This document shows, one piece after another, positions 54,130-62,109 of a stretch of DNA of 64,000 bases. This stretch comes from JAJFUE01 sp041687335 (GTDB lineage Bacteria > Sumerlaeota > Sumerlaeia > MVZB01). The position numbers and the translations under genes were made by a program. The stretch is taken from contig JAWLCE010000020.1 of the NCBI GenBank assembly GCA_041687335.1, positions 16,442 through 80,441 on the forward strand. Direction: 5' to 3'. The notes below the pieces were generated by a model. That model was not told the DNA's origin, did no database searches, and worked only from the letters and a program-made list of their open reading frames with translations. Positions within the stretch are counted from its first letter, which is position 1, and each line of letters begins with the position of its first letter.

Positions 54130-54210
54130 GCGCGCGCGAGAAATTATAGGCGCGGATTGGGTCCCATACCCCCCCAGGGGGGTCGCGCGAAAAGAGGGGG
54201 GGGTGGGGGC
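54130..54210. repeat. G-rich repeat, copy B
   Basis: The partner of copy A, 580 bp away, with GCGCGCGAG, CCCATACC and GCGCGAAAAGAGGGGGGGG. The two bracket the right-end segment. Function unknown. Confidence 0.6.
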
Positions 54211-54312
54211 GGCTGGGCAGAAAAAGGCCTGGCTGGGAGGGGTCCCGAGCCGGGCAATTGTTTCCCGATTGTTTCCCGGAAAGCGCCAGAATCGACGCGG
54301 ATGGGAGGGGGT

Positions 54313-54350
54313 AAAAGAAACTCGGAAAGTCCAGCTGGGCCTTCCGAGTT
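54313..54350 (-). terminator. Terminator downstream of tRNA-Asp
   Basis: AACTCGGAA (54350-54342 on the minus strand) pairs with TTCCGAGTT (54327-54319), followed by TCTTTTA. It starts 22 bp beyond the tRNA CCA end. Its sequence differs from the terminator behind the partial copy, as expected if the element supplied it. Confidence 0.75.
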
Positions 54351-54368
54351 GTTGATTTTGATGAGTTT

Positions 54369-54418
54369 GAGTGGCGGGGCCGACGAGACTTGAACTCGCG
54401 ACCTCCGGAGTGACAGTC
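54369..54418 (-). other. Direct repeat within intact tRNA-Asp (attL-like)
   Basis: The copy of the 50-bp repeat that forms the 3' part of the functional tRNA, plus three bases beyond CCA. Identity with 40940-40989 stops at the anticodon stem, the usual strand-exchange region for tyrosine recombinases that use anticodon loops. Confidence 0.88.
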
Positions 54419-54448
54419 CGGCACTCTAACCAACTGAGCTACGACCCC
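54372..54448 (-). tRNA. tRNA-Asp (anticodon GTC)
   Basis: A 77-nt cloverleaf: acceptor GGGGTCG/CGGCCCC with discriminator G and encoded CCA; D stem GCTC/GAGT; anticodon arm CCGGA-CTGTCAC-TCCGG (GTC); T arm GCGAG-TTCAAGT-CTCGT. The gene is intact. It is the presumed integration site of the 13.4-kb segment to its left. Confidence 0.97.
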
Positions 54449-54792
54449 GCATCGGCTCGGTGTTTTGGCCTGACCTCCCGCATCACGCGGGCGCACGGCC
54501 TCTGACCATAGCCACGAATAGAATTGCAGTCCGAGGGGTCGGATGTCAAGTAACTTTCGCGCGGCGAGATAACTTCAACCCAAGGTCAAAGTCACTCCTA
54601 ACGTCAAAGTCGAGGCACCCTTCTTCAGCGTAGAGGGGCAGCCTGAAAGGGGCCGAACCGCCGGGGGTGCCGCACCCCGGCCGACGGGTAAAAGTTCTTC
54701 CGGCATGACAGAGGGTGCTATGCTCAAGTATTATTATCCCCGGCGCCCTCGTGCGCACGAATCATCAGACCAGTGGAAGTGAGGGCGGGCTT
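54449..54792. other. Intergenic region tRNA-Asp / elbB
   Basis: Divergent region of 344 bp. It must hold the promoters for the tRNA (leftward) and elbB (rightward). No coding frame is convincing. Confidence 0.5.
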
Positions 54793-55458
54793 GTGAAAGT
54801 TGCGGTCGTGCTATCGGGTTGCGGTCATTTGGATGGCTCGGAGATCACGGAGGCGGTCAGCGTGCTGGTGGCGCTGGACCGGGCCGGGGCGGATTATTTC
54901 TGCTGCGCGCCCCATGGCGAGCAGCACGAGGTGGTGGACCACCTGCGCGGGGAGGCGGTGCCGGGCAAGGTGCGCTATGTGCTGACGGAGTCGGCGCGCA
55001 TCGCGCGCGGCCGCGTGCGCGACCTGGGCGAGGTCTCGGCCGGCGACCTGGATGCGCTGGTCTTCCCCGGTGGCTTCGGCGCGGCGAAAAATCTTTCAAG
55101 CTTCGCCCTCGATGGGGCGGCCTGCGGGGTGCAGGCCGATGTGGAGCGGCTGATTCTCGAGACCCACGGCGCGCGCCGCCCGATCGGGCTGATCTGCATT
55201 GCGCCGGTGCTGGCGGCGCGCGTGCTGGGCGCCCGCGGCCATTCGCCGCTGCTGACGATCGGCCATGACGCGCAGACGGCCGCCGCCATCGAGGCGATGG
55301 GCGGGCGCCATCAGGATTGCGCCGCCACCGAGTGCGTCGTCGATGAACAGAACCGGCTGGTCTCCACGCCCGCCTATATGCTCGGACGCGGCCCCGCCGA
55401 AGTCTTCGGAGGGATTGGCCGTTGCATCGAGACGCTGCTGCGGCTGATCCCGCGCTAG
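54793..55458 (+). CDS. elbB: ElbB-family DJ-1/PfpI glyoxalase-like protein
   Basis: A 221-residue protein from the GTG at 54793; a frame to 54715 is open but unsupported. Motifs: KVAVVLSGCGHLDGSEITEAV at the start, DALVFPGGFGAAKNLSSFA and IGLICIAPVLAARVLG, where the cysteine of ICIAP is the nucleophile of the DJ-1/PfpI fold. Bacterial ElbB has weak glyoxalase activity and its physiological role is unsettled. It lies 9 bp ahead of the rhomboid gene. Confidence 0.93.
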   Translation: MKVAVVLSGCGHLDGSEITEAVSVLVALDRAGADYFCCAPHGEQHEVVDHLRGEAVPGKVRYVLTESARIARGRVRDLGEVSAGDLDALVFPGGFGAAKNLSSFALDGAACGVQADVERLILETHGARRPIGLICIAPVLAARVLGARGHSPLLTIGHDAQTAAAIEAMGGRHQDCAATECVVDEQNRLVSTPAYMLGRGPAEVFGGIGRCIETLLRLIPR

Positions 55459-55467
55459 CGGGTGCCG

Positions 55468-56265
55468 ATGATCCCGCTGCGCGACAACGTTCCGTCAACC
55501 ACGCGGCCGATCGTCAATATCGCGATCATCATCATCACGGCGGTGATGTTCTTCATGCAGCTGTCGAGCGGCCAGCCCGATGCGCTGCTTGATCCATTGA
55601 CCGAGCGCTACGGGATGATCCCCGCGCGCATGATTGCCCCCGGGGAGCCGGTGGTGATCCAGTTGGTCGAGCAGCGCGGGCCGTTTCAACTGGCGCACGG
55701 CCAGCCGTTGGAGCTCAACGAGCCGCCGTTCCACCCATGGTGGACGTTGCTGACATCAATCTTCCTGCACGGCGGGCTGCTGCATTTTGTCGGCAACATG
55801 TGGTTTTTGTGGATCTTCGGCGACAACGTCGAGGATCGCCTCGGCCACCTGCGCTACCTGCTCTTTTATCTCGGCTGTGGCGTCTTTGCCGGCCTGACCC
55901 ATCTGGCGACCAATTGGGGTTCGGTGCTGCCGACCATCGGCGCCAGCGGAGCGATCGCCGGGGTGATGGGCGCCTATTTCCTGCTCTACCCGCGCGCGCG
56001 CGTGCTGACGCTGCTGCCGCTGATTCTTGTTTTCTATACGCTGGTCATCCCGGCGCCCCTGTTCCTGGGGCTGTGGTTCGTGCTTCAGTTCTGGCAAGGT
56101 GTGACGGCCTGGGGAGCGGGGACGGCCGGCGGGGTGGCCTGGTGGGCGCATGTCGGCGGTTTCGTTGCCGGCATGTTCGTGATCGGAGTGTTGAGCCGCA
56201 GCCACCAGTTGCGCCCCGGCCCGCTCCATTACGAGCATCGCGGCTTTGTCCACCGCGGATACTGA
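55468..56265 (+). CDS. Rhomboid-family intramembrane serine protease
   Basis: A 265-residue membrane protein with about six helices. HGGLLHFVGNMWFLWIFGDNVED is the loop-1/helix-2 motif. TIGASGAIAGVMGAYF carries the catalytic serine (GASG), and the catalytic histidine is in WWAHVGGFVAGM. It would cleave membrane proteins within the bilayer; substrates are unknown. An in-frame GTG at 55462 is an alternative start. Confidence 0.94.
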   Translation: MIPLRDNVPSTTRPIVNIAIIIITAVMFFMQLSSGQPDALLDPLTERYGMIPARMIAPGEPVVIQLVEQRGPFQLAHGQPLELNEPPFHPWWTLLTSIFLHGGLLHFVGNMWFLWIFGDNVEDRLGHLRYLLFYLGCGVFAGLTHLATNWGSVLPTIGASGAIAGVMGAYFLLYPRARVLTLLPLILVFYTLVIPAPLFLGLWFVLQFWQGVTAWGAGTAGGVAWWAHVGGFVAGMFVIGVLSRSHQLRPGPLHYEHRGFVHRGY

Positions 56266-56400
56266 GAGGCGGCCCTTGGCGCTTTGGCGTGAACCATGGC
56301 ACCCCTTACGCCATCAGCTCCCATCGCCGCCGTTTCGTGAAACCACAGCCGCTCTCTGATACCATCAATCAAGCAGATCAAACGGGAGTCATTGGCGGCC

Positions 56401-59400
56401 ATGGATGACGATATCAAGGCTGTGCTGGATGGGCTGGCGCGTCGGCATGTCCTGCCACGGGCGACTTATCGGCTTCAATTCAGCCATGAGTTTACCTTTG
56501 CCCAAGCCGCCGTACTGGCCGATTACCTGGCCGAGCTGGGCGTCAGCCACGCCTACTGTTCGCCGCTGCTCAAGGCCGGCGCCGACAGCACCCACGGCTA
56601 TGACATCGTTGATCATAATCACCTCAATCCCAACCTGGGCGGCGACGAGGGCTTCCTTGGCTTCAGCGACGCCCTGCGCGCGCATGGGCTGGGCCTGGTG
56701 CTCGATATCGTCCCCAACCACATGGGCATCGCCGACCCCGGCAACACTTGGTGGCAGGACGTGCTTGAAAACGGCCCATCCTCGCTCTACGCCGGCCATT
56801 TTGATATCCAATGGCATCCTGCCGCCGACGGCACCGGGAGTCGGATCGTCCTGCCGATCCTGGAGGACCAATATGGAAAGGTGCTCGAGGAGGGCAAGCT
56901 GAAGCTGGTCCATGAGGAGGGCGCTTTTTTTGTCCACTACTATGACTTTCGCATGCCGGTGGCTCCAGGCACCTACAGTCCGCTGCTCACGCACCGGCTC
57001 GATGAGCTCAAACGTCTGCTGGGCGAGAACAGCGAACCGCTGACCGAACTGCTCAGCATCATGACGGCGATCAGCCACCTGCCGCCGCGCACGGCGCTGC
57101 CGCCCGAACAAGTCGCCGAACGCAATCGCGAGAAGGAGATCATCAAGCGCCGGATCGCCGCGCTCGAGGCCGCCTGTCCCGAGGTGCGCGAGGCGCTCGA
57201 GCGCACGGTCGAGGACACCAACGGCCGCATCGGCGAGCCGGCCAGCTTCGATCCGCTGGATCGGCTGATCGGCAACCAAGCCTGGCGGCCGGCCTTCTGG
57301 CGCGTGGCGAGCGAGGAGATCAACTTCCGCCGCTTCTTCGAGATCAACACGCTGGCGGCAATCCGCGTCGAGCGCATCGAGGTCTTCGAGGCCACCCACC
57401 GCCTCATCCTGCGACTGCTGGCCGAGGGCCGCGTCAATGCCCTGCGCATCGATCACCCCGACGGCCTCTGGGACCCCGCCCAATACCTGCGCCGCCTGCA
57501 GGTCCATCACCTGCTCGCACTGTGGCGCGCGGCCCAAGGCCATGAGCCGGAGCCGGACTCGCCGGCGCGGCCGGTCTCCGACTGGCTCGATGCCTTCGAG
57601 GCGAGGCGCGCCGGCCGCGATGAGCCTTGGCCGCTGTGGGTCGTCGTCGAGAAAATTCTGAGTGAGGGCGAGCCGCTGCCGCCGGACTGGATGTGCGCCG
57701 GCACGACGGGCTATGACTTCATCGCCGCGGCCGAGGGACTGTTCATCGATGCCGACAACCAGCGGGCGTTCGACAAGATCTACGCCCAATTTTCGGGCCA
57801 GGGACGGCCGCTGCGCGAGATCGTCCATGCAAGCAAGCTGGCGGTCATGCGTGTCTCGCTGGCCAGCGAAATCATCGCGCTCAGCCTGCGGCTTTATGCG
57901 ATCGCGAAGGGCAATCGCCGCACGCGCGACTTTACGCTGGGCGGGCTGCGTGCAGCACTGCGCGAGGTTGTCGCCGCACTGGCGGTCTACCGCACCTACA
58001 TCACGGCGCGCACCCATGAGCTGTCGGCGCGCGACCGCGAATATATCGAGTCGGCAATCCGCGTGGCACGCCGGCGCACGCCCGAGGGGTTTGGCCTGGC
58101 GCTGGATTTCATCCGCGAGACGCTGCTGCTGCGCAACCTCGACCAGTTCCCCCCCGCGATGCGCCCCGAGATCAAGGACTTCATCATGAAGTTCCAGCAG
58201 GTGGCGGGGCCCGTGATGGCCAAGGGTTTCGAGGACACCGCGCTTTACGTCCAGAATCGGCTGGTGTCGCTCAACGAAGTGGGGGTCCACCCCGATCGCT
58301 TCGGGATCGATCCCGACGGCTTTCATGCCCACAATGCCGAGCGCCGCGCGCAGTGGCCCCACGCGATGCTGGCCGGCTCGACCCACGACACCAAGCGCTC
58401 CGAGGATGTGCGGGCGCGTATTCATGTGCTTTCGGAGCTGCCCGGGGAGTGGCGCGCCGCCCTGGGGCGCTGGAGCCGGCGTAATGCGGGGCGCAAGACC
58501 TTCGTCGACGGCGAGCCGGCACCCGACCGCAACGATGAATACCTGCTCTACCAGACACTGATCGGCGCCTGGCCTGAGGCCGCGCCCGGAAGTCCCGGCT
58601 TCGCCGACTTTCGCGAGCGCATCGGCCGCTACATGGAGAAGGCGACGCGCGAGGCCAAGGTCCACACCAGCTGGATCAACGCCAATGAAGGCTATGACGC
58701 GGCAGTGCAGAGCTTCGTTGCGCGCCTGCTCGATGACTCGCGGCGCAACCCATTTCTCGAGGAGCTGGGCGCGCTGGCGCGGCGAGTCGCCTTCTTTGGG
58801 CGCTTCAATTCGCTGTCGCAACTGCTGCTGCGGCTGACGGCGCCCGGCGTCCCCGACATCTATCAGGGCAGCGAGCTGTGGGACCTGAGCCTGGTTGATC
58901 CGGACAACCGCCGGCCGGTGGATTACCCGCGCCGCCGCGCCGAGCTGGCCCGCCTGCGCGAGCATACCGGCGACCCCGCCACGCTGGCCGAGGAGCTCAT
59001 GGGGCGGATCGAGGACGGGGCCATCAAGCTCCACGTCCTCCAGCGCGCCCTGGCGCTGCGGCGCAAGCGCGAGCGGCTGTTCTCACACGGCGATTACCTG
59101 CCGCTGGCCGCCAGCGGAGGGCGCGCACGCCATGTAACGGCCTTTGCCCGCCGCGAGGGTGAGGCGGCCCTGATCGCCGTTGTGCCCCGGCTGGTGGTGG
59201 GACTGACGCGCGGCGAGGAGCGCCCGCCGATCGGCGGGGAACTCTGGGCCGATACCCGCCTAACGCTGCCCGAAGGCTGGGCCGGCCGGCCCTGGCGCAA
59301 CATCTTCACGGGCGAGATGGTCGAGCCGGAGCCGGTCGAGGCCCCCGCCCTGGCGCTGGGGCGGGTGCTGGCGCGCTTTCCGCTGGCGCTGCTCGAAGCG

Positions 59401-59409
59401 CCCGACTGA
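56401..59409 (+). CDS. treY: Maltooligosyltrehalose synthase TreY
   Basis: A 1002-residue GH13 enzyme that isomerises the reducing end of maltodextrins into a trehalosyl unit. Motifs: ATYRLQFSHEFTFAQAAVLADYLAELGVSHAYCSPLL, THGYDIVDHNHLNPNLGG, LVLDIVPNHMGI, RIDHPDGLWDP, WVVVEKIL and STHDTKRSEDVRAR, covering the GH13 catalytic Asp and Glu. A TTG at 56392 is a possible earlier start; ATG 56401 is preferred. The partner treZ is not in the window. Confidence 0.96.
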   Translation: MDDDIKAVLDGLARRHVLPRATYRLQFSHEFTFAQAAVLADYLAELGVSHAYCSPLLKAGADSTHGYDIVDHNHLNPNLGGDEGFLGFSDALRAHGLGLVLDIVPNHMGIADPGNTWWQDVLENGPSSLYAGHFDIQWHPAADGTGSRIVLPILEDQYGKVLEEGKLKLVHEEGAFFVHYYDFRMPVAPGTYSPLLTHRLDELKRLLGENSEPLTELLSIMTAISHLPPRTALPPEQVAERNREKEIIKRRIAALEAACPEVREALERTVEDTNGRIGEPASFDPLDRLIGNQAWRPAFWRVASEEINFRRFFEINTLAAIRVERIEVFEATHRLILRLLAEGRVNALRIDHPDGLWDPAQYLRRLQVHHLLALWRAAQGHEPEPDSPARPVSDWLDAFEARRAGRDEPWPLWVVVEKILSEGEPLPPDWMCAGTTGYDFIAAAEGLFIDADNQRAFDKIYAQFSGQGRPLREIVHASKLAVMRVSLASEIIALSLRLYAIAKGNRRTRDFTLGGLRAALREVVAALAVYRTYITARTHELSARDREYIESAIRVARRRTPEGFGLALDFIRETLLLRNLDQFPPAMRPEIKDFIMKFQQVAGPVMAKGFEDTALYVQNRLVSLNEVGVHPDRFGIDPDGFHAHNAERRAQWPHAMLAGSTHDTKRSEDVRARIHVLSELPGEWRAALGRWSRRNAGRKTFVDGEPAPDRNDEYLLYQTLIGAWPEAAPGSPGFADFRERIGRYMEKATREAKVHTSWINANEGYDAAVQSFVARLLDDSRRNPFLEELGALARRVAFFGRFNSLSQLLLRLTAPGVPDIYQGSELWDLSLVDPDNRRPVDYPRRRAELARLREHTGDPATLAEELMGRIEDGAIKLHVLQRALALRRKRERLFSHGDYLPLAASGGRARHVTAFARREGEAALIAVVPRLVVGLTRGEERPPIGGELWADTRLTLPEGWAGRPWRNIFTGEMVEPEPVEAPALALGRVLARFPLALLEAPD

Positions 59410-59469
59410 TCAAAGCGTCCCGCCGCTCTCAATTGACGTCCAGCTCATGATTGTGCTACTTCTCAAACT

Positions 59470-60069
59470 ATGAGGCGCAACATCCAGCTCCTGGGAATTC
59501 TGGCCGCGCTGCTGCCGCTCCTGGCCGCGTGCTATGATGAAAGTACGGCCGACGCGCAGATCGAGGGCGCCGGCCAGGGAAAGGGAGGCGCAATGGCACT
59601 GGAAAAGACCTTGTTCGGGGCGGGTTGCTTCTGGGGCGTGGAGGAAACCTTTGCCCGCACCCCGGGAGTCAAGTCAACGGCGGTCGGCTATGCCGGCGGC
59701 ACGACCGACCACCCGACTTACCGGGACGTCTGCAGCGGCTCAACCGGCCACGCCGAGGTCTGCGAGGTGGAGTTCGATCCGGCCGAGATCAGCTATGAGC
59801 AGCTGCTTGAAGTTTTCTGGGAGATGCACGACCCGACCCAGCTCAACCGGCAGGGCCCCGACGTCGGCACGCAATATCGCTCGGTGATTTTCTATCATTC
59901 GGCCGAACAGGCGGCCGCCGCGCGCGCGAGCATGGAGCGGCTGGCCGGTCGGCTGCCGCTGGGCCGTCCGCTCGCGACCCAGCTCGAGCCGGCCCCCGCT
60001 TTCTGGCGCGCCGAGGAATATCACCAACGCTACATCGCCAAGCGCGGCGGCGGGTTCTCCTGTCACTGA
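59470..60069 (+). CDS. msrA: Peptide-methionine (S)-S-oxide reductase MsrA with lipoprotein signal
   Basis: A 199-residue enzyme reducing methionine-S-sulfoxide. The catalytic motif is GAGCFWGVEETF, with YPTYRDVCSG-type and YHQRYIAKRGGG motifs further on. The first 21 residues form a lipoprotein signal (LLPLLAAC), predicting an envelope-anchored form. A second in-frame ATG at 59593 has a strong GGGAGG four bases upstream and would give a cytoplasmic form. The first ATG lacks any ribosome-binding site. Dual localisation is possible. Confidence 0.93.
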   Translation: MRRNIQLLGILAALLPLLAACYDESTADAQIEGAGQGKGGAMALEKTLFGAGCFWGVEETFARTPGVKSTAVGYAGGTTDHPTYRDVCSGSTGHAEVCEVEFDPAEISYEQLLEVFWEMHDPTQLNRQGPDVGTQYRSVIFYHSAEQAAAARASMERLAGRLPLGRPLATQLEPAPAFWRAEEYHQRYIAKRGGGFSCH

Positions 60070-60126
60070 GGGACCCGGTCACATTTCCGAGCCCGCGCAT
60101 TTTGACGCGGGGAGTGCGACTTCCTT

Positions 60127-61188
60127 TTATTGAACGGGGGCCTCGGCCGCACGCCCGGGGCTGATGGACTGTGCCAGCTCCGCGACCTTGCGCTCCATCA
60201 TCTCGAGCAGGCGGGCCTTGTAGTTGTAGGGCGGCCCGAGCTGGGTATCATGGTCGGCCTGCTTGAGGCTCTCACGCTCCAGCGCGATCAGGTCGGTCTG
60301 GATCATCTCGAGCACAAGCTCCCGCGTGACCTTGTCGGGCAGGATTTTCAGCTCGATGGCGTAGCGGTGGCGCATTTCCTCGTCGAGCGCCTCGGTGCGA
60401 TCAACCATGTCATACTCACGGACCTTGTCGGCGATGCGGTGAATGAGCGTGCCCTGGCTGGGCGAGGCCAGCTCGTCGCGCTTGAGGATGAACATGTAGC
60501 CGTGCTCGTCGGCGCGGCGATAGGCCCACTGGTCCCGAATGCGCTCCAGTTGCGCCAGTTCATATTTGATGACCTCGTCGTCGCCGACCGTAACCGGCGC
60601 GCCGCCCTCCCCATCATCGGTCCCGCCGACGTGGATCAGCGAGGCATAGCGCTTGCGCAGCTCCGGGGTCAGCCGGCCCTGGCGGATGTGCGCGATCATG
60701 CCGAGCTTCTGCTCGAAGCGCACCTGCTCGGCCGCGTCATAGATATCCCACCAGATCCAGGTTTCGATCAGGTCCATGAAGTCCGCCAGCCATGGCTCGA
60801 TGGAGGAGTAGAACGCCTTCAGGTCGTGGATGCGCACCTGACCGCGAGTGGCTTCCTTGCGCTGGTCCTGGCAGTGGCTGACCAACTCGACCTGGATCGA
60901 AGTCTGGTCGGTGGGCGACATCAGCAGCTTGCGGATTTTCTCATCATCTCCCAGCAGCACGTCTGAAACCTTGCGCCGCAGCGGCCCATAGATCTTGTCC
61001 CCCATCAGGCAGCGGCGCACGTTCGCCATCTCATGATAGATCAGGTCCTGCTTGATCGCCTTGATGCGGGGGTTGATGCGTCCGGCATGGTCGAAGCGGA
61101 TTGAGAGGAACTCAATCAAGCGGCTGCTGATCAGCTCGGTGTGGCGCTCGGCGGAAGTGCGGGCTTCCTGGGTTTTCTCGGTTGGCAT
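60127..61188 (-). CDS. Hypothetical protein, unknown family
   Basis: A 353-residue soluble, charged, mostly helical protein. AGGAG lies seven bases before the ATG at 61188 (MPTEKTQEART); an open frame to 61221 is disfavoured. No signal peptide or membrane helix is visible. Notable stretches are RFDHAGRINPRIKAIKQDL, DFMDLIETWIWWDIYDAAEQV and ELVLEMIQTDLIALERESLKQ. I cannot name a domain. It stands alone, 114 bp downstream of truA and in the same direction as argH-truA. Confidence 0.8.
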   Translation of the reverse strand: MPTEKTQEARTSAERHTELISSRLIEFLSIRFDHAGRINPRIKAIKQDLIYHEMANVRRCLMGDKIYGPLRRKVSDVLLGDDEKIRKLLMSPTDQTSIQVELVSHCQDQRKEATRGQVRIHDLKAFYSSIEPWLADFMDLIETWIWWDIYDAAEQVRFEQKLGMIAHIRQGRLTPELRKRYASLIHVGGTDDGEGGAPVTVGDDEVIKYELAQLERIRDQWAYRRADEHGYMFILKRDELASPSQGTLIHRIADKVREYDMVDRTEALDEEMRHRYAIELKILPDKVTRELVLEMIQTDLIALERESLKQADHDTQLGPPYNYKARLLEMMERKVAELAQSISPGRAAEAPVQ

Positions 61189-61302
61189 CGTTGGCTCCTG
61201 CTCCACGGCCGCAACGGCCATTTGATTTGCATGAGTTCACCGGATCATTGACTCAACCATAGCATCCTGATTCCTTCGGTCACAAGCCAAACCGCCGGCC
61301 GC

Positions 61303-62109
61303 TCAAAAGCTGGGCGGCTGGGGGCGGGCGGAGAGGATGCTCTCCCGCTCGGCCTCGTCGTAGCCGACGGCCATCAGGCAGAGGCCCTCCGGCGGGGCGC
61401 ACAGGCTCAGTTGCGGGCGCTCGCCGTGATCGAGGATCCGCAGCAGCCTTTCGCGATCAAGCAGCCCCTGGCCGACGGCCACCACCGTACCTACCATGAA
61501 GCGCACCATATGATGCAGGAAGGAGCGGCACTTGAAGTCAAAGGCCAGCAACTCACCGGCGCGGGTCAGCTCGGCGCCTTGGAGCGTCAGCACGCTGCGC
61601 CGGCTCTGGCAGTGCGCCGAGCGAAAGCCGCTGAAGTCATGCTCGCCGCGCAACAGCTCCAGCGCCTCGGTCATCGCCGACACGTCGAGCGGGCGCCAGA
61701 CGTGCCAGGCACGTGGGCCGAGCGGGCGGCGCATCCGCTCGCAAAGGACCTGATAGCGATACCAGCGCATGATGGCGTGGCGCCGGGCGTCGAAATCGGG
61801 CGCGGCGTCGTCGGCCTCCAGCACGCTGATCGAGGGGGGCAGAAAGTGATTGAGCGCCACCGGCAGGCGCTCGGCGGGGATTGAATGCTGGAGATCGCAA
61901 TGGGCCGGCATCGCGGCGGCATGGACGCCGGTGTCGGTGCGGCCGGCGCCATGGATGCGCACGCGGTGACCGACGATGGCCTCAAGCGCCCGCTCGAGCG
62001 TGTCCTGCACGGTCGGCCCCTGCGCCTGGCTCTGCCAGCCGAGGAATTCGGCGCCGTCATACTGGACCAGCAGCCGGATGCGTCGGATCGTGCCCTGCGG
62101 CCCGCTCAC
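61303..62109 (-). CDS. truA: tRNA pseudouridine(38-40) synthase TruA
   Basis: A 268-residue enzyme that makes pseudouridine at positions 38-40 of the tRNA anticodon stem-loop. Catalytic aspartate motif GAGRTDTGVHA (about residues 50-60); other motifs are VQYDGAEFLGWQ at the start and FLHHMVRFMVGTVVAVG. The GTG start at 62109 overlaps the argH stop (GTGA), which sets the start; an ATG at 62130 is an alternative. Earlier frames to 62367 lie inside argH. Confidence 0.96.
   Translation of the reverse strand: MSGPQGTIRRIRLLVQYDGAEFLGWQSQAQGPTVQDTLERALEAIVGHRVRIHGAGRTDTGVHAAAMPAHCDLQHSIPAERLPVALNHFLPPSISVLEADDAAPDFDARRHAIMRWYRYQVLCERMRRPLGPRAWHVWRPLDVSAMTEALELLRGEHDFSGFRSAHCQSRRSVLTLQGAELTRAGELLAFDFKCRSFLHHMVRFMVGTVVAVGQGLLDRERLLRILDHGERPQLSLCAPPEGLCLMAVGYDEAERESILSARPQPPSF

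Larger units (their letters stand above)
53433..54371. other. Right end of the integrated segment, mostly non-coding
   Basis: Apart from the merR promoter, two related G-rich repeats, a doubtful 52-codon ORF and the tRNA terminator, nothing is supported. This is where an integrase gene would be expected next to an attL site; none is visible. Confidence 0.5.
40940..54418. mobile_element. Putative integrated element at tRNA-Asp (13.4 kb)
   Basis: The boundaries are the 50-bp direct repeats at 40940-40989 and 54369-54418, in the same orientation, 13,429 bp apart. The intact tRNA is at the right edge and the 3' fragment at the left edge, as expected for integration into the anticodon loop. Contents: short accessory ORFs, DUF6876, several broken genes, an ECF sigma fusion, a GT39-like protein and a MerR-VIT/vWA operon. 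No integrase, relaxase or replication gene was found. The element may therefore be decayed, depend on a helper, or have lost its integrase by deletion. Confidence 0.7.

Noticed and set aside
56389..59034. 881-codon minus-strand open frame
   Set aside because: Exact antisense of treY, whose GH13 motifs are unambiguous.
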